64,000 nt of DNA from Halomonas qaidamensis. Its GTDB lineage: Bacteria; Pseudomonadota; Gammaproteobacteria; Pseudomonadales; Halomonadaceae. The position numbers and the translations under genes are program-made. The notes beneath the pieces were generated by a model, which made no database searches, was not told where the DNA came from, and was given only the letters and a program-made list of their open reading frames with translations. Shown here piece after piece: positions 42,976-53,154 of this stretch. The stretch covers positions 1,116,001 to 1,180,000 of the forward strand of contig NZ_CP080627.1 in NCBI RefSeq assembly GCF_025917315.1, written 5' to 3'. The stretch's first letter is position 1. Every line of letters begins with the position of its first letter.

Positions 42976-44051
42976 CGTGGTGCCTCTCCTGCGCGTTCAA
43001 GCGCTTGCATGCGGGCCTCACGCTCCTGCTGGCGCGCTTCACGCCGAGCGCGTTCCTGCACTTCCTGCTCCGATTCAAACTCATCATAGGCTTCGATGAT
43101 GCGCTGAACCAGCGGGTGACGCACGACGTCTTTTGCAGCAAAGTGAGTGACGCCGATGCCAGGGGTTTCTTTAAGAACATCCAGCACCTGCGAAAGACCA
43201 GAGCGCTGTCCGCGTGGAAGGTCCACTTGGGTAATATCGCCGGTGATCACCGCCGTTGAGCCAAAGCCAATTCGCGTCAGGAACATCTTCATCTGCTCCG
43301 GCGTGGTGTTTTGGCTTTCATCCAAAATGATGTAAGAGTTATTCAGCGTACGCCCACGCATATAGGCGAGCGGGGCAATCTCGATTACTTGGCGCTCAAT
43401 GAGTTTGGCGACCTGCTCAAAACCGATCATCTCGTACAGTGCGTCGTAAAGCGGGCGCAGGTAAGGGTCAATTTTTTGGGCAAGGTCGCCGGGTAAGAAG
43501 CCAAGCTTTTCACCGGCTTCTACCGCTGGGCGTACCAACAGAATACGTCGCACTTCCTGTTGATTTAGCGCTTCTACCGCCGCGGCAACCGCCAAGTACG
43601 TTTTGCCCGTACCCGCAGGCCCAATACCGAAATTGATATCGTGTTCGCGAATGCTTTGTACGTAGCGCTGCTGATTAAGACCACGGGGCTTAATCATTGT
43701 GCGCGGAGTACGCATGATCACGTCGTCGCTGCTGCCTTCGCTATCATCATCTTCTTCTAGCGCTTCTAAGCCAGATTCCTGAAGGAATAAGTGAACCGTG
43801 TCTGCGTCAAGCTCTTCTGCCGCTGTTTCACGGTAAAGATGCTCAAGCACATTGGCGGCAGCTTTGATGCGGTTAGCGGCCCCGGCCAGCTGAAACACAT
43901 TGCCGCGATTGCGCAAGGTCACGTCCAGGCGGCTTTCAATCAGCTTTAGGTGCTCGTCCTGCTGGCCGCACAGGCTAGCTAGTCGCTGCGGGTCATTGGG
44001 TTCAAGGCTTAGTGTGATAATGCGATTGGCCTGAGGTGATGGCTGGCTCAA
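42972..44051 (-). CDS. ybeZ: PhoH-like ATPase YbeZ
   Basis: A 359-residue PhoH-family NTPase. Walker A is [14 protein letters not shown], Walker [16 protein letters not shown], and sensor [12 protein letters not shown]. An N-terminal KH-like domain (residues 15-75) and a charged C-terminal tail rich in Arg and Glu are typical. A TTG start is inferred because no ATG or GTG fits at the family's usual start; the ribosome site is weak. Confidence 0.94.
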   Translation of the reverse strand: MSQPSPQANRIITLSLEPNDPQRLASLCGQQDEHLKLIESRLDVTLRNRGNVFQLAGAANRIKAAANVLEHLYRETAAEELDADTVHLFLQESGLEALEEDDDSEGSSDDVIMRTPRTMIKPRGLNQQRYVQSIREHDINFGIGPAGTGKTYLAVAAAVEALNQQEVRRILLVRPAVEAGEKLGFLPGDLAQKIDPYLRPLYDALYEMIGFEQVAKLIERQVIEIAPLAYMRGRTLNNSYIILDESQNTTPEQMKMFLTRIGFGSTAVITGDITQVDLPRGQRSGLSQVLDVLKETPGIGVTHFAAKDVVRHPLVQRIIEAYDEFESEQEVQERARREARQQEREARMQALERAGEAPR

Positions 44052-44094
44052 GAGTAAAAAACCCGTTAGTTGATGTGTGTGAGACTCAGCTTAC

Positions 44095-44115
44095 TGCCCC
44101 GGCCTCGCCGGGGCA
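44095..44115. promoter_or_regulatory. Intraoperon hairpin between miaB and ybeZ
   Basis: TGCCCCGGC and GCCGGGGCA form a perfect 9-bp stem around CTC in the 86-bp gap between the two minus-strand genes. There is no T-run, so it is more likely an mRNA processing or stabilising element than a terminator. Confidence 0.6.
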
Positions 44116-44137
44116 ATTACCTAGGATAAGCGAGCAG

Positions 44138-45481
44138 TTAATAACGCTCGGGAGAAGCGAGTTCGCCACGCAACGAGTTGGGCAGCGCTTCGGTGATCTC
44201 CACGTCAACAAAGTAGCCGATCAGCTCTGTAGGGTTGGCTGCACGGAAGTTAACCACACGGTTATTTTCGGTGCGCCCTGAAAGTTGGCCGGGGTCTCTC
44301 GGTGAGAAACCGGATACCAAAACGCGCTGAGTAGTGCCTACCATGCGTCGGCTGATCTGCGCTGCTTGTTGAAGAATTCGCTCCTGCAAAATGGCAAGCC
44401 GCTGTTTTTTGACACTTTCTGGCGTTTCGTCCGGTAGGCCAGACGCTGGCGTGCCTGGGCGTGCCGAGTAAACAAAGCTGAACGAGTGATCAAAGCCAAT
44501 GCGATGAATCAGGTCCATCGTTGCTTCGAAATCCTCTTCCGTCTCGCCAGGGAAGCCGATGATAAAGTCAGAAGAGAAGCTAATGTCCGGGCGATTGGCA
44601 CGAATACGCTCCATCTTCTCGATATACTCTTCAGCGGTATGGCCACGCTTCATGGCACTTAAAATACGATCAGAGCCAGATTGTACCGGTAGATGTAAAT
44701 GGCTCACCAACTCCGGGATATCGGCAAAGGCGTCTACGAGACTATCGGTGAACTCGACCGGATGAGAGGTCGTAAACCTGACGCGATCAATGCCATCCAC
44801 TGCGGCAACGCAGGCGATCAGCTCTGCGAGGTCGATCTCATCGCCATCGTCGTTTTCACCACGGTAAGCGTTCACGTTTTGACCAAGTAGGTTAATTTCT
44901 CGCACCCCTTGATCGGCCAAGTGAATCACTTCATCAATAACTGATTCAAAGGGGCGGGAGACTTCTTCACCGCGGGTATAAGGCACGACACAGAATGTGC
45001 AGTATTTCGAGCAGCCTTCCATGACAGAAACGAAGGCGGTTGCGCCATCAGATTTTGGCTGCGGCAGGTGATCGAACTTTTCGATTTCTGGAAAAGTGAC
45101 ATCGACCGCAGCAATCTGATTGTTATTGCGTGCGTCCAACATTTTTGGCACGCGGTGAAGCGTTTGTGGGCCAAAAATCATATCGACAAAAGGCGCGCGC
45201 TTACGTAGCGCTTCACCTTCTTGGCTTGCTACACAGCCGCCAACACCAATCACGAGGTCTGGATTGGCGTCTTTGAGCTTTTTCCAGCGACCCAATTGAT
45301 GAAATACCTTGTCCTGCGCTTTTTCGCGAATAGAACAAGTATTTAACAAGATAACGTCAGCTTCTTTTTCGTTATCAGTCAATTCCAGCTGGTGAGATTC
45401 GCCGAGCAGATCTGCCATACGCGAGGAGTCGTACTCGTTCATTTGGCAGCCGTGCGTTTTGATAAAGAGCTTCTTCGCCAT
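44138..45481 (-). CDS. miaB: tRNA-2-methylthio-N6-dimethylallyladenosine synthase MiaB
   Basis: A 447-residue radical-SAM methylthiotransferase acting on i6A37 of tRNAs. The N-terminal UPF0004 domain has cysteines in [24 protein letters not shown] and [11 protein letters not shown]. The radical-SAM motif is [15 protein letters not shown]-terminal TRAM domain (residues about 380-440) binds RNA. The order miaB-ybeZ-ybeY-corC-lnt is conserved in gammaproteobacteria. Confidence 0.97.
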   Translation of the reverse strand: MAKKLFIKTHGCQMNEYDSSRMADLLGESHQLELTDNEKEADVILLNTCSIREKAQDKVFHQLGRWKKLKDANPDLVIGVGGCVASQEGEALRKRAPFVDMIFGPQTLHRVPKMLDARNNNQIAAVDVTFPEIEKFDHLPQPKSDGATAFVSVMEGCSKYCTFCVVPYTRGEEVSRPFESVIDEVIHLADQGVREINLLGQNVNAYRGENDDGDEIDLAELIACVAAVDGIDRVRFTTSHPVEFTDSLVDAFADIPELVSHLHLPVQSGSDRILSAMKRGHTAEEYIEKMERIRANRPDISFSSDFIIGFPGETEEDFEATMDLIHRIGFDHSFSFVYSARPGTPASGLPDETPESVKKQRLAILQERILQQAAQISRRMVGTTQRVLVSGFSPRDPGQLSGRTENNRVVNFRAANPTELIGYFVDVEITEALPNSLRGELASPERY

Positions 45482-45627
45482 CGGTACCTGTCATCTATGA
45501 GTCGTCGGGGGACGAGGGATGAATGAAAACATGGGTGCAGCTTAGCGCAGTGTAACGCGTCGCCGTTGAATGACCGCATTATACGGATACAAGAAACCTG
45601 GGGCTAGCGTTCACCTATAATCGATAC

Positions 45628-45655
45628 TTGACCCGAGCGTTTCTATCAGTATACT
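45628..45655 (+). promoter_or_regulatory. Promoter of the tRNA-Asn cluster
   Basis: TTGACC (45628-45633) and TATACT (45650-45655) with a 16-base spacer lie about 20 bp upstream of the first tRNA-Asn, an expected stable-RNA promoter. Confidence 0.72.
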
Positions 45656-45675
45656 ACGCACCGTGTTTGAGCAGT

Positions 45676-45751
45676 TCCTCGATAGCTCAGTTGGTAGAGC
45701 AAATGACTGTTAATCATTGGGTCGCAGGTTCGAGTCCTGCTCGAGGAGCCA
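45676..45751 (+). tRNA. tRNA-Asn(GTT) copy 1
   Basis: A 76-nt cloverleaf. Acceptor TCCTCGA pairs with TCGAGGA, the anticodon loop CTGTTAA gives GTT, the T-loop is TTCGAGT and CCA is encoded. Confidence 0.98.
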
Positions 45752-45819
45752 ACATACTGAAGCAGGTTTTATTCTGATTTCAGTGGCTCCGCTCTAAACA
45801 CAGCAGCAAATTATAATGT

Positions 45820-45895
45820 TCCTCGATAGCTCAGTTGGTAGAGCAAATGACTGTTAATCATTGGGTCGCAGGTTCGAGTCCTGCTCGAGGAGCCA
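45820..45895 (+). tRNA. tRNA-Asn(GTT) copy 2
   Basis: Identical in sequence to copy 1 over all 76 nt, including the encoded CCA. It is separated from copy 1 by 68 bp of unrelated spacer. Confidence 0.98.
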
Positions 45896-45934
45896 AATTG
45901 CTGTTCTGCTGTCACTGCCGTTTGCGGTAAACGT

Positions 45935-46010
45935 TCCCCGATAGCTCAGTTGGTAGAGCAAATGACTGTTAATCATTGGGTCGCAGGTTCGAGTCCTGCT
46001 CGGGGAGCCA
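45935..46010 (+). tRNA. tRNA-Asn(GTT) copy 3
   Basis: Same as copies 1 and 2 except for a paired change in the acceptor stem: TCCCCGA with TCGGGGA instead of TCCTCGA with TCGAGGA. The T-A pair became C-G, so pairing is kept. Confidence 0.98.
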
Positions 46011-46260
46011 TTTAGTTTTTCTATTCTCTTTATTCCCTCTATTTATCTTCCGTATGCTTCGCTTATTGCATAAGATTTCTCGCGAAATTTATAGTTGAAG
46101 TCTTACAGCTGAAGTCGACAGCCTCATCTTTTTGTTATCCGTTGATAATACCTTGTAGGTGATAATACTCAGTGTGCCATGGCATTTTGGGTGATTTTTT
46201 GTGCCTAACGGTTAGAGGCATATAGACTGTGTCGGATACTTACTATTTGGGAAGGTGCCC

Positions 46261-46623
46261 GTGGGAAAAGCTGCCAGTTTGCATGCGCTACAGGTCTTTA
46301 AGTGTCTAAGCGACGAAACGCGTTTAATGCTGGTGCTCTTGGTTGCGAAAGAGCAATCGCTGTGTGTGTGCGAAATGACCTATGCGCTGGAAGAGTCGCA
46401 GCCTAAAGTATCGCGTCATTTAGCCCAGCTTCGCCAATGTGGGTTGCTTGTCGATCAGCGGGAAGGGCAGTGGGTTTACTATCGTTTGTCGCCTAGGCTG
46501 CCTGGGTGGGCGCAGGCTATTATTGACGCTGGTGCTGAAGGCAGTGCTACGCGCCTTCAGGCGTTAGTTCTGCGGCTAGCTAAAATGGGCGACCGACCGG
46601 CGCGGCGAGCTGCATTGTGCTAA
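46261..46623 (+). CDS. ArsR/SmtB-family transcriptional regulator
   Basis: A 120-residue winged-helix regulator. The recognition region is VFKCLSDETRLMLVLLVAKEQ then CVCEMTYALEESQPKVSRHLAQLRQCGLL. The CVCEM motif places two cysteines in the arsenite-sensing position of ArsR proteins. GTG 46261 lies five bases after GGGAAGG, and a second GTG six bases earlier overlaps it. No ars efflux or reductase genes follow, so it is an orphan in this window; a strong terminator comes directly after. Confidence 0.9.
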   Translation: MGKAASLHALQVFKCLSDETRLMLVLLVAKEQSLCVCEMTYALEESQPKVSRHLAQLRQCGLLVDQREGQWVYYRLSPRLPGWAQAIIDAGAEGSATRLQALVLRLAKMGDRPARRAALC

Positions 46624-46635
46624 TTGTTAGCCAAT

Positions 46636-46667
46636 AAAAAAACGCCGACCCAAAAGTCGGCGTTTTT
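46636..46667. terminator. Bidirectional terminator between arsR and prc
   Basis: AACGCCGAC and GTCGGCGTT pair around CCAAAA, with A-run and T-run flanks, serving both convergent genes. Confidence 0.92.
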
Positions 46668-46698
46668 AGTAATGACAGCTTAGCGCTTAGCCGTTCGC

Positions 46699-48798
46699 TT
46701 AACGTTTAGCCATCCGCTGTGTGCCTTGAAGATGGGCATAGTCGAGTAAGATTTCAGCAGCTTCTAGCACATGGGCGCGATCAGCTGGCATATCTTCCTC
46801 TTTATCATCTTCGTTAGCCTCGTCTGCTTCGCTACCCTCGGACTGAGAGTTATCGCCGCGGGCATCCATCCACTCTTCTAGCTCAGGTAAGTTTAAAGCG
46901 CGGCGGCGTTGGTTTTCGAGAGAAAGCTGCTCTGCTTCTTGAGCTTCCAGCTCTCGTTGACGCTGATCGCGGTTCAAGCTAACGCTGGTGTGCTGTTCGC
47001 GTAGCTGTCGGGCTAAGGCAGACTGGCGCTCTAGGTAGCGAAAGTTAGGGTTCTCCTTGGCGCGCTCTTCGTGTTGGGAGGAGAGTGCGGCTAGCGCGTT
47101 CTCAGGAGAGCCATAGCGGCGGTACTGAACGTTCTGCACGGTGTCCCAAGCAAGGGCGTTATCGAGGCTGCTTTCGCCGATGCGTTCAGGGTCGATCAGG
47201 CTAGGGAAAATAATATCTGGCTCAACGCCGCGGTTTTGGGTGCTGTCACCCGAAATACGGTAGAACTTAGCGCGGGTCAGTTTGATTTGACCATGGCTAA
47301 GATCGTTCAGCGTTTGCACGGTGCCTTTGCCAAAGGTAGGGGTGCCAACCACAATGCCGCGGCCATAGTCTTGAATAGCGCCTGCAAAGATTTCTGATGC
47401 TGAGGCAGAGAGGCGGTTGACCAGTACGGTCAGTGGCCCATCATAAACTGTGCCTGCTTCAGTGTCGCCATAGAGCTGGATGCGCCCTTGGGCGTCGCGA
47501 ACCTGGACGGTGGGGCCGCGATCAATAAATAGGCCGATGAGTGAATTGGCTTCTTGCAGTGCGCCACCACCATTGTTGCGTAGATCCAGAACGATACCTT
47601 CCACGCCTTCTTTCTTGAGATTTTCAATTTCTCTAGCAACATCTCGGGTGGTGCTGCGGTACTCATCTTCGCCTGCCTGCCAGGCATCGAAGTCAACGTA
47701 AAACGTTGGAATATCAATCACCCCGATACGATGAGGTTTTCCGTCTCGCTCAATATTAATCACCTCGCTGCTGGCTGCCTGATCTTCTAGACTAACCGTA
47801 TCGCGGGTTATCTCGACGATTTGTGAGCGAGTCATGTCTACAGCTTGAGCCGGCACCACATCTAGGCGAACAACAGAGCCTTTCGGGCCGCGAATCAGGT
47901 CAACGACGTTGTCTAGGCGCATTCCTACTACGTTGACCATTTCACCGTCTTCTTGGCCTACAGCGATAATGCGATCGGCAGGTTCAAGCACGCCGGCACG
48001 GTCAGCTGGCCCGCCGGGAACTAAGCTAGAAACTTTGACGTACTCACTGTCGGCTTGAAGCAGTGCGCCGATACCCTCAAGTGAAAGGCTCATTTGAATA
48101 TCAAATGATTCACTTTGGCGAGGGGAGAGGTAGCCAGTGTGAGGGTCGATAGTGCTAGAGACGGCTGCCATAATTAGTCCGAACACGTCTTCAGACTCTG
48201 ATTGGCGCAGACGGGAAAGTTGACCTTCGTAGCGCTGGCGCAGATTGTCTTCGATCTGCTCGTCATCTTGGTCAGTCAGGGCAAGTGTTAGCGCATCGTT
48301 TTTAAGCCGTTTGCGCCACAGTTCGTCCAATTCACTTTCCCGAGTTGCCCATGGGGCCTCTTCGCGATCGACCTCTAAGCGTTCGTCGCTATCGAACTCG
48401 AATGAAAGTCCTTCATCAAGACGTTCTAGTAACCACTCAAGGCGTGCGGTATGGCGTTCGCTTAGGCGATTATAAAGTGCAAACGCATCGTCAAGGTCGC
48501 CATCGAACAGCGCTTGCGCCATATCGCGCTCTAAATGGCGATAAGGCTCTATATCGCGGTGCAATAGGTAGGAGCGCTGGCCGTCCAGAATATCTAGATA
48601 GCGTTGGAAAGCTTCCGCTGACCACTGCTCGTCGAAGTTAATATCGGCATAATGCCCGTAGCGAAGTGAATCAGCTATTTCCACTGCCGCTTGGCGTTGT
48701 TCGTCGGTCGGCTCAAGTTGCGCCAGCGCTGCTGGGCTGGCAACTGCCAGCATCACAGCAAAGGCGACCGAGCGCGAAAGCGTTGCAAACAAGCTCAT
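46699..48798 (-). CDS. prc: Carboxy-terminal processing (tail-specific) protease Prc
   Basis: A 699-residue periplasmic S41 protease. Signal peptide MSLFATLSRSVAFAVMLAVA, cut after ALA. A PDZ domain covers residues about 225-315 (GIGALLQ, LVPGGPADRAG). The catalytic region holds Ser466 in RLSASASEIF and Lys491 in TFGKGTVQ, 25 apart as in E. coli Tsp. A C-terminal acidic tail with Glu/Asp-rich sequence (residues about 655-680) is longer than usual. Trims lipoproteins and murein-enzyme tails. Start has GGAGAG upstream. Confidence 0.96.
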   Translation of the reverse strand: MSLFATLSRSVAFAVMLAVASPAALAQLEPTDEQRQAAVEIADSLRYGHYADINFDEQWSAEAFQRYLDILDGQRSYLLHRDIEPYRHLERDMAQALFDGDLDDAFALYNRLSERHTARLEWLLERLDEGLSFEFDSDERLEVDREEAPWATRESELDELWRKRLKNDALTLALTDQDDEQIEDNLRQRYEGQLSRLRQSESEDVFGLIMAAVSSTIDPHTGYLSPRQSESFDIQMSLSLEGIGALLQADSEYVKVSSLVPGGPADRAGVLEPADRIIAVGQEDGEMVNVVGMRLDNVVDLIRGPKGSVVRLDVVPAQAVDMTRSQIVEITRDTVSLEDQAASSEVINIERDGKPHRIGVIDIPTFYVDFDAWQAGEDEYRSTTRDVAREIENLKKEGVEGIVLDLRNNGGGALQEANSLIGLFIDRGPTVQVRDAQGRIQLYGDTEAGTVYDGPLTVLVNRLSASASEIFAGAIQDYGRGIVVGTPTFGKGTVQTLNDLSHGQIKLTRAKFYRISGDSTQNRGVEPDIIFPSLIDPERIGESSLDNALAWDTVQNVQYRRYGSPENALAALSSQHEERAKENPNFRYLERQSALARQLREQHTSVSLNRDQRQRELEAQEAEQLSLENQRRRALNLPELEEWMDARGDNSQSEGSEADEANEDDKEEDMPADRAHVLEAAEILLDYAHLQGTQRMAKR

Positions 48799-48936
48799 CA
48801 GTCAAGCTCTCCCGGATTTGTGTACACTCATTCTTCCCTAGACCCGCAGATAGCCTATGAGTTGCGTAGGCCGAGGGAGCATTGTAGCAGGTCATTTACC
48901 CTGTGATACTCAATCATTACTGTTATGAGGATTTCT

Positions 48937-50241
48937 ATGTCCGAAGCTTTCAACGCGGATCGTGTAACGCGGCTATGTGATTTTCTGCACCAGTCGCCCA
49001 CGCCATGGCATGCGACACGCTGCATGGCGGAGCGTTTGGAGCAGGCGGGCTTTATGCGCCTTGAAGAGACGGCAAGCTGGCAGCTTGAGCCAGGTAAGCG
49101 CTATTACGTGACACGCAATGATTCGTCACTCATTGCCTTTCAACTGCCGGCTAAAACGTTAACCAGCCTGCGTATGTTAGGTGCTCATACGGATAGCCCG
49201 GGGCTACGATTAAAGCCCAATGCTACTCAATACGCAGCAGGCTGGTTACAGTTTGGGGTGCAGGTGTATGGGGGGGTGCTATTGGCCCCTTGGTTTGATC
49301 GTGACCTGGGATTGGCAGGTCGCGTGCATGTGCGCCATGCCGATGGTCGTTTAGAAAGCGTGCTACTAAACGTCAATCGGCCGATTGCTATAGTGCCTAG
49401 TCTGGCGATTCATCTAGACCGTGACGTGAATGCTGGTCGGGAGATTAACCCGCAAACGCAAATGTCGCCCGTCGTGATGCAGAGCGACAGTGCACAGCTA
49501 AGCGACGTGTTGGCTGAGTGGTTAGAAGAGCAGCACGGCTTGCGCGCTGTGGAGGTGGTCGACTTTGAGCTGGGATTTTACGATGTACAACCGCCATCGT
49601 TGGTAGGTCTACGTCAGGAGTTGGTTGCTAGTGCGCGGCTAGACAATCTGTTGTCATGCTTTGTCGGCCTTGAAGCACTGCTAGCCTGCGATGCGAGCCA
49701 AGGTGCCTTGCTAGTCGCCAATGATCATGAGGAAGTAGGTAGTGCCAGCGCCTGTGGTGCGCAGGGGCCATTTTTGGGCGATGTGCTGAAACGTTTGAAT
49801 GTTCAGGTGGGTGGCGCTACTGAAGAGTCGCTGATTCAGTTGATTCAATCGTCGCTTATGATTTCCTGTGATAATGCTCACGCGTTACACCCTAATTTCC
49901 AGGATAAACACGATGAGCGTCATGGTCCTGCGATTAATGGTGGCCCGGTTATTAAGGTGAATGCCAATCAGCGCTATGCCACTAATAGTGTGACGGGGGC
50001 GCTGTTTCGAGATGTATGCCGCGAGGCAGAGGTTCCCGTGCAGTCGTTTGTTACTCGTGCAGACATGGGCTGTGGTAGCACTATTGGGCCGATTACTGCT
50101 ACTGAGGTGGGCGTGCCGACAATTGATGTGGGCCTCCCTCAGTGGGCAATGCATTCTGTGCGTGAAACAGCAGGTACCCGAGACGTGGATTATTTGACTC
50201 GGGCGTTGACGGTGTTTTTGAACCGTGCTGAGTTGCGCTGA
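48937..50241 (+). CDS. apeB: M18 family aminopeptidase
   Basis: A 434-residue cytosolic metalloaminopeptidase of family M18. Zinc ligands and catalytic acids lie in GAHTDSPGLRLKPN, ARLDNLLSCF, NDHEEVGSAS, SCDNAHALHPN and the late IDVGLPQWAMHSVRE. ATG 48937 has GAGG upstream. It cleaves N-terminal, often acidic, residues from peptides. It is divergent from prc with about 138 bp between them and is followed by a long perfect terminator. Confidence 0.95.
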   Translation: MSEAFNADRVTRLCDFLHQSPTPWHATRCMAERLEQAGFMRLEETASWQLEPGKRYYVTRNDSSLIAFQLPAKTLTSLRMLGAHTDSPGLRLKPNATQYAAGWLQFGVQVYGGVLLAPWFDRDLGLAGRVHVRHADGRLESVLLNVNRPIAIVPSLAIHLDRDVNAGREINPQTQMSPVVMQSDSAQLSDVLAEWLEEQHGLRAVEVVDFELGFYDVQPPSLVGLRQELVASARLDNLLSCFVGLEALLACDASQGALLVANDHEEVGSASACGAQGPFLGDVLKRLNVQVGGATEESLIQLIQSSLMISCDNAHALHPNFQDKHDERHGPAINGGPVIKVNANQRYATNSVTGALFRDVCREAEVPVQSFVTRADMGCGSTIGPITATEVGVPTIDVGLPQWAMHSVRETAGTRDVDYLTRALTVFLNRAELR

Positions 50242-50279
50242 GCATGGCTGCTTACTAACAAAAAAGGCCCGTTAACGAA

Positions 50280-50310
50280 AAAGGCCCGCTGACTGTGTCA
50301 GCGGGCCTTT
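50280..50310 (+). terminator. Terminator after M18 peptidase
   Basis: AAAGGCCCGCTGAC and GTCAGCGGGCCTTT form a perfect 14-bp stem with a TGT loop. An AAAAAGGCCCG copy also occurs about 17 bp upstream, giving a direct repeat of the 5' arm. Confidence 0.92.
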
Positions 50311-50320
50311 AATATTCGTG

Positions 50321-50397
50321 TGGTGGCTACGCCCTGATTTGAACAGGGGACCCCATCATTATGAGTGATGTGCTCTAACCAGCTGAGCTACGTAGCC
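50321..50397 (-). tRNA. tRNA-Met(CAT), elongator
   Basis: A 77-nt cloverleaf on the minus strand. GGCTACG pairs with CGTAGCC, the anticodon loop CTCATAA gives CAT, and CCA is encoded. The GGCTACG acceptor is the elongator form, not the initiator. Confidence 0.97.
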
Positions 50398-50475
50398 ATT
50401 CAACGGGGGCGAATATTACTCAGTGACTCGCCACCCGTCAAGTGTTTCTTTCGTTTGTGTCAAACGATTGCTTAA

Positions 50476-51567
50476 TCAGACGTTAAAACGGAAGTGGATA
50501 ACATCGCCATCTTTCACGATGTAATCCTTGCCTTCTAAGCGCCATTTGCCTGCGTCTTTAGCCCCTTGTTCGCCATTGAGTGAGACAAAGTCTTCGTAAG
50601 CAATCACCTCGGCGCGGATAAAACCTTTCTGGAAATCGGTGTGAATTACGCCTGCCGCTTCTGGTGCGCTGGCGCCTTCTTTTACTGTCCAAGCGCGGAC
50701 TTCTTTAACACCCGCGGTGAAATATGTCTGTAGACCAAGCAGGGCATAGCCTGCGCGAATGACGCGATCAAGCCCTGGCTCTTCCATACCCATTTCAGCG
50801 AGGAACATGCTGCGTTCTTCGTCATCCAGCTCGGCAATTTCAGCTTCTAGCTGGTTACATACCGGCACGACGGCGGCACCTTCTTCTGCCGCAATCTCGT
50901 TTACGATGTCCAGGTAAGGGTTGTTTTCAAAGCCGTCTTCATTAACGTTGGCAATGTACATGGTGGGCTTGAGCGTTAAGAAGCCGAAGCTCTTGATCTG
51001 GCGCTTCTCGTCTTCATCAAGACCAAAGCTGCGCAGCGGCATCCCTTCAGCGAGGTGTGGCTGGATACGGTCAAGAATTGCCTTGGTAGCAGTGGCGTCT
51101 TTGTCGCCGCCTTTCACTGAGCGAACAAGACGTTGGCTGGCCTTTTCGACAGTATCCAGGTCGGCAAGCGCCAATTCCAGGTTGATCGTTTCAATATCCG
51201 CCCGTGGGTCTACCTGGTTGGCAACGTGGATTACGTTGTCGTTATCAAAGCAGCGCACCACATGGGCGATCGCCTGGGTTTCGCGAATATTGGCCAAGAA
51301 TTTGTTGCCCAAACCTTCGCCTTTGGAGGCGCCTGCAACCAAGCCTGCGATATCGACAAATTCCATTGTTGTCGGCAGCACTTTTTGCGGCTTAACAATC
51401 TCTGCAAGTTTATCAAGACGCGGGTCAGGCATCGGTACAATGCCTACATTCGGCTCAATGGTGCAGAACGGGAAGTTTTCTGCATCAATACCAGATTTTG
51501 TTAGCGCATTAAAAAGTGTGGATTTGCCTACATTAGGTAGGCCGACGATACCGCAGTTAAAACCCAT
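50476..51567 (-). CDS. ychF: Redox-regulated ATPase/GTPase YchF
   Basis: A 363-residue Obg-family nucleotide-binding protein that prefers ATP. G1 is [18 protein letters not shown]3 and G4-like segments are [19 protein letters not shown] and NVNEDG, and the C-terminal TGS domain ends with VIHFRFNV. YchF binds ribosomes and relates to oxidative stress. It follows pth in the conserved prs-rplY-pth-ychF order. Confidence 0.97.
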   Translation of the reverse strand: MGFNCGIVGLPNVGKSTLFNALTKSGIDAENFPFCTIEPNVGIVPMPDPRLDKLAEIVKPQKVLPTTMEFVDIAGLVAGASKGEGLGNKFLANIRETQAIAHVVRCFDNDNVIHVANQVDPRADIETINLELALADLDTVEKASQRLVRSVKGGDKDATATKAILDRIQPHLAEGMPLRSFGLDEDEKRQIKSFGFLTLKPTMYIANVNEDGFENNPYLDIVNEIAAEEGAAVVPVCNQLEAEIAELDDEERSMFLAEMGMEEPGLDRVIRAGYALLGLQTYFTAGVKEVRAWTVKEGASAPEAAGVIHTDFQKGFIRAEVIAYEDFVSLNGEQGAKDAGKWRLEGKDYIVKDGDVIHFRFNV

Positions 51568-51674
51568 AAATTACTTCCTGGCCGCTAGGGCAGCGCAACA
51601 AGGGAAGCGCCTGCCAATATTGAAAAAGGGCGTGCTAGAACGCCTGATTTTAAGGTTGCTTATAAAGTGTGCTG

Positions 51675-52256
51675 CTATTTTACGCTATGAAGGCGGTTCA
51701 TGGCTTTAGCCCAGTCGCCAGAGAGTACAAGTGGCAACGTGGCCTGACACTCATCCAAGGCGCTTTCAATGGCTTCCCGTTCAGCTTTGCCGGGTCGGCC
51801 AAGCACATAGTTAACGACCTGATGTGCTTCACCAGGGTGGCCAATGCCAATTCTTGCCCGATGAAACTGTTTCTGGTTGCCTAACGCGCTAATAATGTCT
51901 CGCAGGCCGTTATGGCCGCCATGGCCACCGCCGGTCTTGTAGCGTGCCTGTCCTGGCGGAAGGTCTAGCTCATCATGAGCGACCAGTAAATTGTCAGGCG
52001 TTAGTTTAAAAAACTGTGTGAGCGCTGCGACGGCAGCGCCGCTGCGATTCATAAACGTAGTGGGGTTGAGAAGGTGCAGTTCATGGTCGCCAACCCGCGC
52101 TTTGGCGTATAGGCCCAAAAACTTCTTTTCCGGACGAAGCTCTGTATGTGCGCTGCGTGCAATAGCATCTACCAGCCAGAAGCCTGCATTATGGCGAGTT
52201 GCATCGTATTCTGCACCGGGGTTGCCCAGGCCAATAATGGCCGTTACCTGGCTCAT
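51675..52256 (-). CDS. pth: Peptidyl-tRNA hydrolase Pth
   Basis: A 193-residue enzyme recycling peptidyl-tRNA. Catalytic His is in TRHNAGFWLVDAI. Substrate residues lie in LLNPTTFMNRSG and LVAHDELDLPPG, and the GGGHGGHNGLRDI loop is complete. Starts after a strong terminator that separates it from rplY. Its order with rplY and ychF is conserved. Confidence 0.97.
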   Translation of the reverse strand: MSQVTAIIGLGNPGAEYDATRHNAGFWLVDAIARSAHTELRPEKKFLGLYAKARVGDHELHLLNPTTFMNRSGAAVAALTQFFKLTPDNLLVAHDELDLPPGQARYKTGGGHGGHNGLRDIISALGNQKQFHRARIGIGHPGEAHQVVNYVLGRPGKAEREAIESALDECQATLPLVLSGDWAKAMNRLHSVK

Positions 52257-52310
52257 TGTCCCACCTCATAAAAAATTTCTAGACGAAATTTTCGACGTAT
52301 GTCTGACTGA

Positions 52311-52340
52311 AAAAAAAAATCAAGCGCCGAAGCGCTTGAT
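52311..52340 (-). terminator. Terminator between rplY and pth
   Basis: On the minus strand ATCAAGCGC and GCGCTTGAT pair around the stable TTCG tetraloop and are followed by a long T-run. It should end most rplY transcripts before pth. Confidence 0.93.
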
Positions 52341-52416
52341 TTTATCATCCCTGGGCCATGCAGGCATGGCCCAGACGGTGCTGAAAAGCATCAGCTAGCA
52401 ACACCGTGACTAACGC

Positions 52417-53058
52417 TTACTCAGCGCTTGGCTCTTCTTCGCCTTCGCCTTCGCTATCTTCGTCATCACCACCACGTACTTTCACTTTGGTGATGCTCAG
52501 AACAGCGTTGTCATGCTCTTCACCATGAGACAGGTCAACAGACGTAACGCCTGCTGGCAAGGTCAGGTCAGATAGGTGAAGGGTAGTGCCTAGCTCGACG
52601 TTGCTGATGTCAACTTCCAGGTAGTCCGGAAGATCTTTCGGCAAGCAGCTGATCGCGACTTCGTTGGCCAGGGTATGCAGTTCGCCACCTTGATCTTTGA
52701 TACCAACACACTTCTCTTCACCAATGACGTGCAGCGGCACGTTGATGGTGATTTCGTGAGTGGCGTCAACACGCAAGAAGTCAGCGTGAGTTAGCAACGG
52801 CTTGAAGGGGTGGCGCTGTAGGTCACGAACAACCACTTGCTCTTCAGTACCGTCGATGACCAGTTTGATCACCGAAGAGAAGAAGGACTCGTCTTCAATC
52901 GCTTTGTAGAAAGCAGTTTTTTCTACAGAGATAGACTGAGCGCCTTTCTCACCGCCATAAACAACGGCCGGTACTTGTTGGTTCGCACGACGCAGGCGGC
53001 GGCTCGCACCTTTCCCCAGGTCGTTACGAACGCTGGCTTTTAGGATAAAATCAGACAT
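52417..53058 (-). CDS. rplY: 50S ribosomal protein L25/general stress protein Ctc
   Basis: A 213-residue L25 of the long Ctc type. The N-terminal 5S-rRNA-binding domain has [29 protein letters not shown]5/Ctc C-terminal domain follows. The final residues ([16 protein letters not shown]) form a short acidic tail rich in Glu and Gly, common in halophiles. Lies between prs and pth. Confidence 0.96.
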   Translation of the reverse strand: MSDFILKASVRNDLGKGASRRLRRANQQVPAVVYGGEKGAQSISVEKTAFYKAIEDESFFSSVIKLVIDGTEEQVVVRDLQRHPFKPLLTHADFLRVDATHEITINVPLHVIGEEKCVGIKDQGGELHTLANEVAISCLPKDLPDYLEVDISNVELGTTLHLSDLTLPAGVTSVDLSHGEEHDNAVLSITKVKVRGGDDEDSEGEGEEEPSAE

Positions 53059-53154
53059 TTAATTTGCCTCTTGGTTTAAGTAAGGAAACGCCGCCGTCCG
53101 CGACCAGACGACGACGTCTCCAGGGCCCCAGTAGGGGGCTATGACGTTAGGCGA

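Noticed and set aside
45676..46010. Regularly spaced repeats as a CRISPR array
   Set aside because: The repeats are complete tRNA-Asn genes with cloverleaf pairing and encoded CCA.
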